A program made the position numbers and the translations under genes. The notes beneath the pieces were generated by a model, which was given only the letters and a program-made list of their open reading frames with translations, had not been told where the DNA came from and ran no database searches. From positions 38,610 to 102,609 of the forward strand of contig NZ_MLYP01000040.1 of NCBI RefSeq assembly GCF_001866645.1: 64,000 bases of DNA. Reading direction: 5' to 3'. The stretch is from Streptomyces colonosanans (GTDB lineage: Bacteria; Actinomycetota; Actinomycetes; Streptomycetales; Streptomycetaceae). This document shows positions 7,894 through 16,287 of the stretch, piece after piece; within the stretch, counting starts at the first letter, position 1; every line of letters begins with the position of its first letter.

Positions 7894-7920
7894 CACCTCG
7901 TTCCGCCACCCGACCCGCTC

Positions 7921-7951
7921 AGCCCGGCTCCTCCTTCATGGAGGGCCGGGC
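7921..7951 (+). terminator. Hairpin terminator after the DUF317 group
   Basis: The arms agcccggctcctcc and ggagggccgggct close around a short loop and are followed by ttt. It lies 28 bases after the DUF317 stop codon. Confidence 0.8.
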
Positions 7952-7983
7952 TTTCTGCTTCTTGGGTCTGGACCGTACGTGCG

Positions 7984-8036
7984 CCGGATGCACTGCTGCC
8001 CCCGACCGAGATGGTCAGGGGCAGCAGTGCATCCGG
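7984..8036. terminator. Very strong hairpin, probably bidirectional terminator
   Basis: A perfect 19-base stem (7984-8002 with 8018-8036) has an inner gacc/ggtc extension. It sits just beyond the stop of the minus-strand lipoprotein gene (8041) and also downstream of the plus-strand DUF317 group, so it can stop both transcripts. Confidence 0.8.
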
Positions 8037-8040
8037 GTCG

Positions 8041-8736
8041 TCAGTTGGCTGCGGTCGCCTTGGCGAGGGCCTTGTCGAGGTGGCGGTCGACGAGGGCCGG
8101 GGAGCCGGAGACGATCAGCAGCAGACTGCCGTCGCGGATCGCGGTCTGCTTGACCACGGTGCTCCGTTCTCCGGCGGAGAACGTCAGGAGCTGGCTCCAC
8201 TGCTCATCACCGAGGTCGTGCGGTGCGGGCAGCTTGTGCGAGGCCATGTCGATCGGGGTGCCGCCCGTGACGACCTGATAGGTCGGGCAGCCGGTCATGG
8301 CGTCGAAGACGCGGTCGATGCCGCCAGAGAGCTTCTTCGCGCTGTCGCTGTACAGCTCCTCGGAGACCTCCGAGGAGCTGCCGCCGTAGGTGAAGGTGGC
8401 CTTCGCCTTACGGGGGAAGGTGAGCGTGCCACCGGTGGCCGCGTCCCCGCCCAGCTCGCTCAGGGCAGGGCAGCCGATGACGGTGACGTCATCGTGCTGG
8501 GCGGGGCGCTTTGGCTTGCGCAGGTAGCCGCTGCCGAGGTCGTGCTCGTCGAGCAGGCGGGCCTCCAGTGCAGCCGAGGAGAGCGTGGCGGGCTTCTGGA
8601 CCGCGTCGGCAGGCTTCTCGGTCCGGGCGGAGGAGGTGCTCTGGTGCTTGGCCCCGGTGGTGTCGGTGGAGCAGGCGGGCAGGGCGAGGAGGGCGGCGGT
8701 GATGCCGAGGGTGGTGGTGGCGACGCGAACGCGCAT
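8041..8736 (-). CDS. Lipoprotein with PknH-type sensor-like extracellular domain
   Basis: This 231-residue protein has a lipoprotein signal: MRVRVATTTL, a hydrophobic core, then LLALPAC as the lipobox with Cys 22. After a Ser/Thr-rich linker come a paired-Cys region (VIGCPALSEL, DAMTGCPTYQ) and a C-terminal VVKQTAIRDGSLLLIVSG. The two Cys and this end resemble extracellular sensor domains of the PknH type in actinobacteria. It should be exported and fixed to the outer membrane face of the cell. It stands alone, ending at a strong hairpin. The lipoprotein call is firm; the sensor call is tentative. Confidence 0.75.
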   Translation of the reverse strand: MRVRVATTTLGITAALLALPACSTDTTGAKHQSTSSARTEKPADAVQKPATLSSAALEARLLDEHDLGSGYLRKPKRPAQHDDVTVIGCPALSELGGDAATGGTLTFPRKAKATFTYGGSSSEVSEELYSDSAKKLSGGIDRVFDAMTGCPTYQVVTGGTPIDMASHKLPAPHDLGDEQWSQLLTFSAGERSTVVKQTAIRDGSLLLIVSGSPALVDRHLDKALAKATAAN

Positions 8737-8815
8737 GACGGAACTGACCCCTTGGTGCTCGGCGACGGGTGGTCAGTGCGGGCCCGCGGGCCCGTGGGGT
8801 CGTAGGGGTAGTGGG

Positions 8816-9304
8816 TCAGTGTCCGAGGTGGCGCAGGCAGTCCTCGAAGGTGGCGTGCGTCGCGTCCGCCGGCCCGCTGTTCCGGTTGTACCAGGCGGTG
8901 TCGAGGCGGGTCTCCTGCTGCTGGTGGCCAGCCCGGCACCGCAGCCAGATCTGATCGTGGGTGGAAAGGATCAGCCAGTCCCGGTACGCGCCGCACTCGG
9001 CGCAGGTGCCTATCTCGCCGTCAAGGACAAGTGGCTGCTTCCACGGCATCATCTTGCCGTCGACCTGGTCGTGGCTCGGCACGCGCAGCTCCGGTGGAAG
9101 GAAGTCGTCCACTGCGGCGGCCGGCTCGGCGGGCTCCGGCTCAACCGCGGGCGCTGCGAAGCCCGGCGGGACCTGGTTCTGCAGCCGCGCTGCCAGCTCG
9201 GCGAACTGGCGCTGAGCTTCGCTCGGCCCCTTGGCCCGGCGGCGTATCCGGTGAAACACCCTGGCGTCCTCCTTTACCTCGGCACCTCGTCCTGCTCGCT
9301 TCAT
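8816..9304 (-). CDS. Hypothetical protein with zinc-ribbon-like Cys motifs
   Basis: This 162-residue protein starts at ATG 9304 with a basic, helical N-terminus, then a Pro/Ala linker. The second half carries CAECGAYRDWL and LRCRAGHQQQ, which look like the two knuckles of a small zinc ribbon. The end (THATFEDCLRHLGH) is helical. I do not know the family. It follows the lipoprotein gene on the same strand by about 80 bases and lies at the edge of the mobilization block. Confidence 0.6.
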   Translation of the reverse strand: MKRAGRGAEVKEDARVFHRIRRRAKGPSEAQRQFAELAARLQNQVPPGFAAPAVEPEPAEPAAAVDDFLPPELRVPSHDQVDGKMMPWKQPLVLDGEIGTCAECGAYRDWLILSTHDQIWLRCRAGHQQQETRLDTAWYNRNSGPADATHATFEDCLRHLGH

Positions 9305-9695
9305 GATCGTGCCCTACGCCCCTGGGCTTCAATTCACAAAGTCCACAGTCTACTTCGGCCTGGTCATCAGGGGTATTCCTCCTTCTCGGTTGCGGAGATG
9401 AAGAGTTGGCCACGGAGCGTCTCTCCGCGAGACAGGTGACGTCGCCATGGTGTGCCCGAACACATGCCACCTGCTGCGAGCACGTAACTTTGCGACGCCT
9501 ACTGGCTCGACTCGCCGCATCTACGCCGTGGCCTTCCGTCTTGCGTGTGTACTGATGCCGGCGAGCTGCAACGCGGACCTGTGCGCCGCCAAGGGCCGGT
9601 GTGGCGAACGACCATGCTGTGGGTTGCGAGCACAGCGGTGGCACTGTCCCTTCTCTCGGCGATGCGCTGAGACCGCCTGTCGGCACCCGGCAGGC
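9305..9695. other. Gap of about 390 bases beside the relaxase gene
   Basis: Open frames here have irregular codon use and no recognisable motif. I see no convincing gene or strong hairpin. It is the 3' flank of the relaxase gene. Confidence 0.4.
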
Positions 9696-11426
9696 TCATC
9701 GGGTCTTACGCGATGTCTCCTCCCCGCTGCGCCGCTTGCCGGGCGCGGAGGGTCTGGGCGCGGTCCTGCGCATTGTCAACCGGCCCCCTGCGGTGCTGGT
9801 CTCAAGAAGGCTGGAGGCGTCGGCGGGCAGGTCGGCCGTTCGCCGCATCCGCCACACGAGTACGTCGCTGACTGAGTCCGCGGTATCGAGTTCGCGGCCT
9901 TCTGCGGCGTTGGACAGGAGGGCGGCCGGGTCGTGGCCGGCGGCTTCGGCCTCTGCGATGGTTTCGGCCAGGGCGTACCAGCCGGGCTCGGCGAGGATCT
10001 GCTCGGCCAACTCCGGCAATGCCTTGCGCAGCGTCACCGTCTGCCGTTGAAGCATCGGCCGGTTCAGGCGACGGCCACGCTGGTAGAGCACGCCGAGGGG
10101 CTGGGCGGCGGCCTCTTCATAGGCGGCGCGCAGATGCTCGGCGGCCTGACGGGCGGCGGCGGCCTGCTGAGCGTGTCCCTTCTTCGCGTGCCAGTGCATG
10201 GTCGCGGTGATGAGGAAGAACAGCATGTCGATCGCCATCGCGGTGCTCGCGCCGTCTTCGCCCCGGCCCAGCGCGGGACCGCCGTGGACGAGGTCGCGGG
10301 CGGCCTGCCGCAGGGCGCGGTCGTGCCCGCGCTCGGCACGTATGTGAGAGCGGGAGGCCCGCTCGAACGCGAAGGCGGCGTCCCGCAGTTCGCGGCGGGT
10401 GTGCGCGGCGGACGTCTTCGCGAGTGCGTCCAGGACCTCGCCGGCCGCAGCGATGTGGGCGGCGGCGACCGCGTCGTCACCATGCTCGACGACCGTGATG
10501 GCGGTCCAGGCGGCCGACGCTGTCCGCCGACGGACGGCAGACGGGCTGGCCGCAGTGGCACGGCCGGGAGTATCTGTCGATGACGTCGGGTCGGCGGACC
10601 AGCGCTCACGGATCCGTGGCAAGGACAGGTCCGGGGCAAGGCGGACCCCAGGGTAGAACACGGGCTCGCCGTCCTTGTTGCGGTCGTCCGGCAGAGCCAC
10701 CTTGTAACCGAGCAGGTCACCGGAGGGAGCCTCACGCGTGCGGATCAGGAGGCCGGCGGCGGCGAGGCGGTCGAAGAACTCCGCCTCACTTCGGGCGCCG
10801 GTCACCGCTCGGCGTACGGTCTCGCGCAGTTCCTCCCGCGCAGTGCGCTCGCGGCCCTGGCGCTGAGCCTTGTGGCGCTCGGCGCTGGTGGGGCGCTTCG
10901 CGGCGGTGCCGTCACCCTTGTTGAGGCGGCGCAGGCCCAGCTCTGCTTCGAGGGCACGGGCCTCGGCCTGGACGCGGGCGGCGTCGTTGTCGAGGTCGGG
11001 TTTATACCCGTCCTCGCGGACGAGGGTGGCGACGATGTGGATGTGGTCGCCGGCGTGCCGCACGGCCGCCCACCGGCAACCCGCTCCCGCCTCGGGGTCG
11101 TCGATCCCGGCAGCGGCAACCATGCGGCGGGCCACGTCGCCCCATTCCTCGTCCGTCAGGATCCGGTCCTCGCCGCCGTTACGTACCGACAGATGCCACA
11201 CGTGCTTCTTCGGCCGCTGGGCCTCGTCGACGTTCTCGACTGGCTGGTCCAGGAGCTGCTGGAGCTGCTTGAGAGTCGCGGCGGGGTCCCGTCCGGGATC
11301 CGGAGCGTTGTGATCCCAGGAGGCGACGAGGTGCGGGTCGGTGTGCTCCTCGAACTTGCCCGGCCCGTACAGGTAATACAGGAGGCCGATGGTGCGCTGG
11401 CCGCGCTTTTGGATCCGGGGAATCAC
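9696..11426 (-). CDS. Relaxase / mobilization nuclease
   Basis: This 576-residue protein is a single-strand DNA relaxase. The N-terminal domain has IQKRGQRTIGLLYYLYGPGK, WHLSVRNG near 77-84 and the metal-binding RHAGDHIHIVATL with His 128 and 130. This matches MobA/VirD2-type relaxases of actinomycete plasmids. It should nick oriT and stay attached to the transferred strand through an N-terminal Tyr (YYLY, 17-20). The rest is an Ala-rich helical accessory region. Start GTG 11426. MobC is encoded upstream, separated by a small divergent gene. No coupling protein gene is visible, so transfer would need a helper. Confidence 0.88.
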   Translation of the reverse strand: MIPRIQKRGQRTIGLLYYLYGPGKFEEHTDPHLVASWDHNAPDPGRDPAATLKQLQQLLDQPVENVDEAQRPKKHVWHLSVRNGGEDRILTDEEWGDVARRMVAAAGIDDPEAGAGCRWAAVRHAGDHIHIVATLVREDGYKPDLDNDAARVQAEARALEAELGLRRLNKGDGTAAKRPTSAERHKAQRQGRERTAREELRETVRRAVTGARSEAEFFDRLAAAGLLIRTREAPSGDLLGYKVALPDDRNKDGEPVFYPGVRLAPDLSLPRIRERWSADPTSSTDTPGRATAASPSAVRRRTASAAWTAITVVEHGDDAVAAAHIAAAGEVLDALAKTSAAHTRRELRDAAFAFERASRSHIRAERGHDRALRQAARDLVHGGPALGRGEDGASTAMAIDMLFFLITATMHWHAKKGHAQQAAAARQAAEHLRAAYEEAAAQPLGVLYQRGRRLNRPMLQRQTVTLRKALPELAEQILAEPGWYALAETIAEAEAAGHDPAALLSNAAEGRELDTADSVSDVLVWRMRRTADLPADASSLLETSTAGGRLTMRRTAPRPSAPGKRRSGEETSRKTR

Positions 11427-11510
11427 GCTGCTGTCCTCGACGGGTTGATCAACGGGAATGGGCAGTGGGAAGAGGGCGTTCCACGCGCGCGGTGCGGGAA
11501 GTGCTCACGG

Positions 11511-11996
11511 ATGAGCTGGATATCGCCGCTTTCCGCGCTGCTGGGAGTTCTGCTGGGGGCCGGCGCGACGGCGCTGGCGGACCGGCGGCGTTGGCGTCGG
11601 GAGGCGGTCACGCGCCTGCTGGAGCTGCGTACAGAGGTGTACGCCGAGTACCTTCTCGCGATGGAGGACACGGGCAGGGACCTGCTGCGCGTGCTGCGGA
11701 CCACGGCAGTCGAGGAACGTGAGACGGCGGCTGCATCTGCGTTCGCCGGCTTCAATCTCGGTGGCACGCGGCAGCGGATCCATGTCCTGGCTCCGCTCGA
11801 CGTCGTTCGGGCAGCAGACGAGATCTTTCGAGGTCTGCGACGCGCGAGCGACTACGTGATTACTGCGGACGCACAGGACACCCTGGCGCTCCTTGCACTG
11901 AAGGACGAGGTCGGCACGCTGCGGGACCGGTTCCAGGAAGCTGTCCGGCGCGACATCCGAAGCCTGCTGGCCGGCAGAGCCTCGTGGTCTGCCTGA
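11511..11996 (+). CDS. Small membrane-anchored helical protein
   Basis: This 161-residue protein starts at ATG 11511 (MSWISPLSALLGVLLGAGAT). It has one N-terminal transmembrane helix, then a long charged helical domain (RRRWRREAVTRLLELRTEVYAEYL) with a possible coiled coil. This organisation is common in plasmid-encoded small membrane proteins of streptomycetes, but no function is known. It lies between the relaxase and MobC genes on the opposite strand, with only ten bases separating its stop from that of mobC. That convergent placement is unusual inside a mobilization pair. Confidence 0.65.
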   Translation: MSWISPLSALLGVLLGAGATALADRRRWRREAVTRLLELRTEVYAEYLLAMEDTGRDLLRVLRTTAVEERETAAASAFAGFNLGGTRQRIHVLAPLDVVRAADEIFRGLRRASDYVITADAQDTLALLALKDEVGTLRDRFQEAVRRDIRSLLAGRASWSA

Positions 11997-12005
11997 GCCG
12001 CTCGG

Positions 12006-12638
12006 TCAATGCTGTTCCAGCAGCCGGTCCGTGACCGCCTGCACGCGAGCGACCGCTCGCTGAACCGCCGAAACGACAGCGTCGAGTTCCGCGGGTTGTC
12101 CACCGCTGTTGACGGCACGGGCGACCTGATTCAAGTTGTTGCCGACCTGCCCGAGATGACGGCGCGCGGCGAAGAGTTCAGCTATCAGGTCTCGGTGGCC
12201 TGCGATGGCCGCAGCGGTGTTCTCGGCGTCGTCGGCGGCAGCGAGACCGGCGCGCACGAGGTAAGCGGGCAGGCTCTTGCGTGACGTACGGGCTGCGGTG
12301 GTCAGCCGATTCCACTCGTCGTCGCTGAGACGGATGTTGCAGATGCGTGCGCGCTTGTTCTTCTGGGGGGAGCGCTTACGCGCGGTGGATGTTGGAGCGG
12401 TGTCCACGCGGCTTCGTCGCTGCTCCTCCGCCCCTGGCTGCGATCCGCCCTCGGTCGCCGCCTGATGGTCCAGCGCCCCCCGGTGCTGGACCGCTCCTGC
12501 CACCCCTGGGGCCGGAGATGGCCAAGCTGCCTTCCCCGACGGGGAAGAGTAGCTTGGCCGATAACTTGCTCGCCCCGAGACCGAGTTGGAGTCGCGAGCA
12601 GGTTCCGGGGTGTTGCCGTTCTGGGGTGGGTTCGTCAT
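12006..12638 (-). CDS. mobC: MobC-family mobilization accessory protein
   Basis: From ATG 12638 (MTNPPQNGNTPEPARD) the protein has 210 residues. The first 90 are low-complexity and basic. The conserved part starts at ARICNIRLSDDEWNRLTTAA, a ribbon-helix-helix-like DNA-binding start, followed by LPAYLVRAGL and the signature LGQVGNNLNQVARAVNSG of MobC. MobC proteins help open oriT DNA and recruit the relaxase. The start overlaps the stop of a small broken gene (ATGA). The relaxase gene lies downstream beyond a convergent insert. Confidence is high. Confidence 0.85.
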   Translation of the reverse strand: MTNPPQNGNTPEPARDSNSVSGRASYRPSYSSPSGKAAWPSPAPGVAGAVQHRGALDHQAATEGGSQPGAEEQRRSRVDTAPTSTARKRSPQKNKRARICNIRLSDDEWNRLTTAARTSRKSLPAYLVRAGLAAADDAENTAAAIAGHRDLIAELFAARRHLGQVGNNLNQVARAVNSGGQPAELDAVVSAVQRAVARVQAVTDRLLEQH

Positions 12639-12872
12639 CGGGATTCGGGCCTCGTGGAGCGGATGTGGTACTGGATGGTGGCGGCCAGTTCGACGACGTC
12701 GCCCGGTCCCATGAGGACCTGGATGGGCCCGTCGGGCTGGTGCTGGACGAGCCACTGGCCGGTCGGCGCGAGGACTGCGGCGTGCAGGAGCCGGTGGCTG
12801 ACCAGAACGTTCGCCCAGGCGCTGGCCTCGGCGGTCGTGGGGCTAGACTGAGCGAAGGGGACGCGGAATCAC
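12635..12872 (-). pseudogene. Small gene with a frame break after nine codons
   Basis: A perfect ribosome binding site (AAGGAGG at 12879-12885) lies six bases before GTG 12872, but that frame stops after VIPRPLRSV. One base over, the frame continues without interruption as SPTTAEASAWANVLVSHRLLHAAVL and LVQHQPDGPIQVLMGPGD, ending at a TGA that overlaps the mobC start. There is no usable start in this second frame before codon 40. Removing one T near 12844 would give a single 78-residue protein. The intact form would be a small accessory protein coupled to mobC. Recent mutation, sequencing error and recoding are all possible. Confidence 0.5.
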
Positions 12873-12960
12873 GGCATGCCTCCTTAAACCGGGACGGTGG
12901 CCCGGCGTGCAGCCGCACCACCCGATACGGATAGGAGCGCTGGGCTGGGGCTTTGCTGGT

Positions 12961-13152
12961 TCAGCCGCATTCGGTGCAGTGCCCGACGTGGCTGTTGAGC
13001 GCCCGGGCCATCCGCTGCTTCGTCGATGCGGCCTGCTTCGCGCTGGACTTAGCTGCGGGACTGCCGTCGTGCCGATTGGAGTGGGCGACCATGAAGCCGA
13101 TCTCCCGCTCATACTCCGCACGGATGGTGTTGAACTGGTGGCAGGTCTTCAT
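12961..13152 (-). CDS. Small hypothetical protein with CTEC end
   Basis: This 63-residue protein (MKTCHQFNTIRAEYEREIGF) has a charged helical N-terminus, a Lys/Ser/Ala-rich middle and ends HVGHCTECG. Two His and two Cys at the end, plus Cys 4, could bind metal. Start ATG 13152 overlaps the stop of the upstream membrane protein gene by ATGA, so it belongs to the same operon. I know no function for it. Confidence 0.6.
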   Translation of the reverse strand: MKTCHQFNTIRAEYEREIGFMVAHSNRHDGSPAAKSSAKQAASTKQRMARALNSHVGHCTECG

Positions 13153-14786
13153 CGGGCGGTGCTCCTAGTCTTCGTGGTGTCGTCGCTCCGCAGTCTTTGG
13201 AGGACGAGGCTCAGCCGGTCGTTTCGGCCGCCTGGGAGGCCCTCCCGGCGGAGGATCTCCCGCAGCTGGACTCGGGTGATCGACTCGTTGCCGTCCCGTT
13301 CGAGCAGGGCGCGGACGTGGGGGCGCACCTGCTGGACGAGCTGGTCCATGGACTGCTCAGGCTCCCGGGGCGGATGCTGCGTCTGCGGGCTGCGGGACCG
13401 GCTGCTTCGCTCCTCCTTGCCCTTGGACTTGGCCTTCGTGGTCGGCTTCCGCCGGACGGGGACCTTGTGTCCCCGGTCCCCGGTGGTGTCGGTCCCCGTG
13501 TGGGTCGGTCCCCGGTCCCCGGTGGTGTCGGTCCCCGTGTGGGTCGGTCCCCGGTCCCCGGTGGTGTCGGTCCCCGACTCGGCGGCTCCCGGCCCCCGGT
13601 GCGATCCAGGGCCCTGGGCAGCCACTTCAGCCACAGGGAGGTCGGTCCCCGCGCAGACTTCCTGCACCTCACTGGATCCCGGCTTCACGGCCTCGGCCCC
13701 GGAATCATGGGTCCCGAGACTCGAGTTACGGTCCCCGGCCACGTTTCCCTCCTCGGTATCCGCCCTGTGGTCCCCGGTCCCCGACGTGTGCTCGGCATTC
13801 ACGGTCCCCGGTTTCCTCTCGGTCCCCGGTCCCTGACCGCGCGTCGATCCGATGCCGGCGTGGGGACCGGCGATGGAGAGCGTGCTGCTCTCGGCGTGCG
13901 AGGTGGGGACCGCGATGGTCGTTTCACTGGTGTGGTGTGGGGACCATGGAGAGGCCAGTGGGACCGTGGCGAGCGCGAGTGCGTGACGTCGGGCTGCGAG
14001 CTGGGCGAGTAGTTCCGCGCGCTGGGCCGGGTCCGTGCCCACCGAGGCCCGGCCGATCGCTTTCGACAGTTGCTGCGTCAGGTGCCGTCCGCGTCGACTC
14101 AGCCGCTGCTGCGGTGTCTGCTCGGCGAGCCGGGCGGCGAGGGTGACGGCGCGGGCTGTGGCGCGGTCGCGGGTGATCTGCGCGGCGTCGCGGTCCCGCG
14201 CGGCGATGCCGAGTCGGGACAGCAGCCGTTCGCGTGCCTCGCGCCCGAGGGTGGCGATCAGGCCGTGGGAGGCGGCGCCGGGGGTGCGCTGGCGCAGTTC
14301 GAGGCCCATGGCGAGGTGCCAGAGCATGGCCGCCATGACCGGGCCGACGAAGGCGCGGACGGTGCCGCCGACGAAGCCGCTCTCGGCGTAGGCGGGGATC
14401 ACCTGCACTCCGGTGATGACCCATACGAGGGTGCCCGGCAGCCCGGGGGCCCCTTGGGTGGTGAGGTTCTGGCGGGCCATCAGCGCGGTGGCGAACAGGC
14501 CCAGTTCGGCGGCGGCGAACATGCTGGCGCGTTCGGCGGTGCCGGCGATGTCGAGGTAGTCGGCTGCGAAGCGCCAGCTCGTGTGCGCGCTGTAGGCGGT
14601 GCAGCCGAGCGCGGCCAGGGCGGCGGCAGCGACCGCCCCACTGCTGAGACGTTTCTGCGTACGTGTCGCCCGGCGCCGGAACGCCCAGCCGGTCAGGGCC
14701 AGAACCATGGCTGCGCCGGGGACGCCGAGGATGAGGAGGAGGGAGGGATCGTGGCCGGCACCGAGGGACAGGGCAGGGTGGGTCAT
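13149..14786 (-). CDS. Membrane protein with C-terminal winged-helix region (DUF2637/spread-type)
   Basis: From ATG 14786 (MTHPALSLGAGHDPSLLLIL) the protein has 545 residues. Four or five hydrophobic helices cover residues 10-190, with SWRFAADYLDIAGTAERASMFAAAELGLF in a DUF2637-like arrangement. This is followed by a basic helical part and a long Gly/Thr/Asp linker holding a tandem 13-residue repeat. The end (SMDQLVQQVRPHVRALLERD...ITRVQLREILRREG) looks like a small winged helix found at the end of actinomycete plasmid transfer and spread proteins. It probably acts at the membrane during plasmid spread; this is inference. It is coupled by ATGA to both neighbours. Confidence 0.65.
   Translation of the reverse strand: MTHPALSLGAGHDPSLLLILGVPGAAMVLALTGWAFRRRATRTQKRLSSGAVAAAALAALGCTAYSAHTSWRFAADYLDIAGTAERASMFAAAELGLFATALMARQNLTTQGAPGLPGTLVWVITGVQVIPAYAESGFVGGTVRAFVGPVMAAMLWHLAMGLELRQRTPGAASHGLIATLGREARERLLSRLGIAARDRDAAQITRDRATARAVTLAARLAEQTPQQRLSRRGRHLTQQLSKAIGRASVGTDPAQRAELLAQLAARRHALALATVPLASPWSPHHTSETTIAVPTSHAESSTLSIAGPHAGIGSTRGQGPGTERKPGTVNAEHTSGTGDHRADTEEGNVAGDRNSSLGTHDSGAEAVKPGSSEVQEVCAGTDLPVAEVAAQGPGSHRGPGAAESGTDTTGDRGPTHTGTDTTGDRGPTHTGTDTTGDRGHKVPVRRKPTTKAKSKGKEERSSRSRSPQTQHPPREPEQSMDQLVQQVRPHVRALLERDGNESITRVQLREILRREGLPGGRNDRLSLVLQRLRSDDTTKTRSTAR
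13471..13576. repeat. 39-base tandem repeat, 2.7 copies, inside the membrane protein gene
   Basis: Identical 39-base units lie at 13471-13509 and 13510-13548, followed by a partial copy to 13576. In frame they encode a 13-residue unit (GTDTTGDRGPTHT) in the linker. The exact identity of the units suggests recent expansion. Confidence 0.85.
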
Positions 14787-15430
14787 GCGGCCTTTCCGAG
14801 AGGGGCGTGCGCCGAGGCTGACGTCACTGGGCGGGAGACAGGCTGCTGTGCGGCGGGTCGGGCGGTCGGAGGCTGGCTGTTCGTCTTGGCCGGTGTGCCC
14901 TGCTTCTTCGTGTTCTTGCGCCTTGGCACGCCGAGGGTCCGGTCGCGGTCGAAGACCTTGTTGGCAGCCTGCCGCAGCAGGTCTCGGGCGTGCTTGTAGC
15001 TGATCTGCAGGGCAGCGGCCAGCCGGTCCGGGCGCCATCCACGGACGTAGGCGTGGTCGACGATGACCTTCCGCTCGGCCTCGGTCAGGTGGACGTCGCG
15101 GCCGTTGAAGAAGGCGACCACGCGGCTGTAGTCGAGGCGCTGGGGCAGGCCGTCGTGCCAGGGGCGGCGTTCTGCGGCGGTCAGTCCGCCCCAGATGCCT
15201 TCCTTGAGGTCGTTGTCCAGGGCGTAGGTGAAGCAGTCGCGGCGGACCGGGCACAGGGCGCACAGTTCCTTGGCGTCGGCGATGGCCTCGTGGTCCCGGG
15301 GCAGCGGGAAGAAGGTGGCATCGGCGTCCTCGGGGTCCATGCCGTGGCACACGCCGCGGGGCTGCCAGCTGGTGTCACCGATCCCTCGCAGACCGGTGGC
15401 GGGTGAGGTGTGGGTGGTGATGTGGCGCAA
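14783..15430 (-). CDS. WhiB-family iron-sulfur transcription regulator
   Basis: The protein has the four cluster-binding Cys of WhiB proteins: GVCHGMD, then CALCPVRRDC (Cys 28, 57, 60 and 66 from TTG 15430). A GIWGGLTAAERR turn follows. An HTH-like segment (WRPDRLAAALQISYKHARDLL) and a basic tail (PRRKNTKKQ) follow, so it is longer than chromosomal WhiB proteins. It should bind a [4Fe-4S] cluster and regulate through a sigma factor or DNA. The frame is open to GTG 15574, but the extra 48 residues look non-coding and TTG 15430 has GGAG at good spacing. It is coupled to the membrane protein by ATGA. Confidence 0.85.
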   Translation of the reverse strand: MRHITTHTSPATGLRGIGDTSWQPRGVCHGMDPEDADATFFPLPRDHEAIADAKELCALCPVRRDCFTYALDNDLKEGIWGGLTAAERRPWHDGLPQRLDYSRVVAFFNGRDVHLTEAERKVIVDHAYVRGWRPDRLAAALQISYKHARDLLRQAANKVFDRDRTLGVPRRKNTKKQGTPAKTNSQPPTARPAAQQPVSRPVTSASAHAPLGKAA

Positions 15431-15589
15431 GGGGGGCTCCGATGTGCTGCCGCGTCGATCGGATGGGGGCTGGTGGTGGGCGGACGCGGCGTCGGGTGCC
15501 TGCTGCGGCGCGGGACGGGGGCCGCAGCAGGGGCGGGTCGGTTGTGTTGTGCGGGTGCATCGGATGGGGTGCACCGCTGGGCGGACGGG

Positions 15590-16285
15590 TCAGGCCGTCG
15601 CCGACTGCCGGGCCTGCTGGGCGGCGGCGAGGTCCTGGCGGCAGTGGTGCGGGGTGGCCCGCGGGGTGTTGCCGCGCGCGAAGCCGTCGGGGTCGACGCG
15701 TCGGCGTCGGCAGGGCTCGCCCACGGGGGCCTGGCACCATTCGCAGCGGACCGAGAGCGTGTCCGGCTGTCCTTGCGCGATAGCCGCCTCGCGTGCCGCG
15801 CGGGCCGGCCGGAAGGGTGAGAGGGCGGCTCGGGCCTCCGGCGGGATACAGGAGCCGACTTCCCTCAGCCGTGCTTCCAGCCTCGGGTCGATCCGGCCGC
15901 GTCCGGCGAGCTGCCGGTACTGCACGGGCTGGGCGGTGCCGCTGGCGACGGCGCGGCGGGCGCCGACCAACTCGGCGGTCCAGGCTGCCTGGTCGTCGGG
16001 GTCGGCGGACGGGGTGGGGTCGGTGTGCCGCCGGAGGCGGTCGCGCTTGTAGCTCTCCCACGGGCGGGCGATGTCCGCGGGCAGGATCTGGTACGGCGAG
16101 ACGCGGATGTGCTGGCGGGCGGCGACGCGGGCATCCCAGCCGTGCGGCGTGGCCAAGGGCACGTCACCGAGCAGCTCGTGCCACTGGGCGAGCTGGTCGC
16201 GGGCCTCGCCCTGGTCGGTGCGGATAGTGCGGGGGTCGAGTCGGCCGATGTAGGCCAGCAGGGCGGCGATTTCGCGGCGGTCCAT
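15590..16285 (-). CDS. Plasmid-type protein with C-terminal zinc finger
   Basis: From ATG 16285 (MDRREIAALLAYIGRLDPRT) the protein has 231 residues. The N-terminal 130 residues are helical and resemble proteins encoded next to replication genes on actinomycete elements. The C-terminal part has CEWCQAPVGEPC...HHCRQDL, a CxxC-C-HxC zinc-finger pattern seen in streptomycete proteins of unknown role. It starts two bases after the stop of the HTH gene, so it is in the same operon, upstream of the WhiB gene. Confidence 0.65.
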   Translation of the reverse strand: MDRREIAALLAYIGRLDPRTIRTDQGEARDQLAQWHELLGDVPLATPHGWDARVAARQHIRVSPYQILPADIARPWESYKRDRLRRHTDPTPSADPDDQAAWTAELVGARRAVASGTAQPVQYRQLAGRGRIDPRLEARLREVGSCIPPEARAALSPFRPARAAREAAIAQGQPDTLSVRCEWCQAPVGEPCRRRRVDPDGFARGNTPRATPHHCRQDLAAAQQARQSATA

Positions 16286-16287
16286 GG

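Noticed and set aside
13471..13576. Regularly spaced repeats, considered as a CRISPR array
   Set aside because: The units are contiguous with no spacers and lie in the coding frame of the membrane protein linker.
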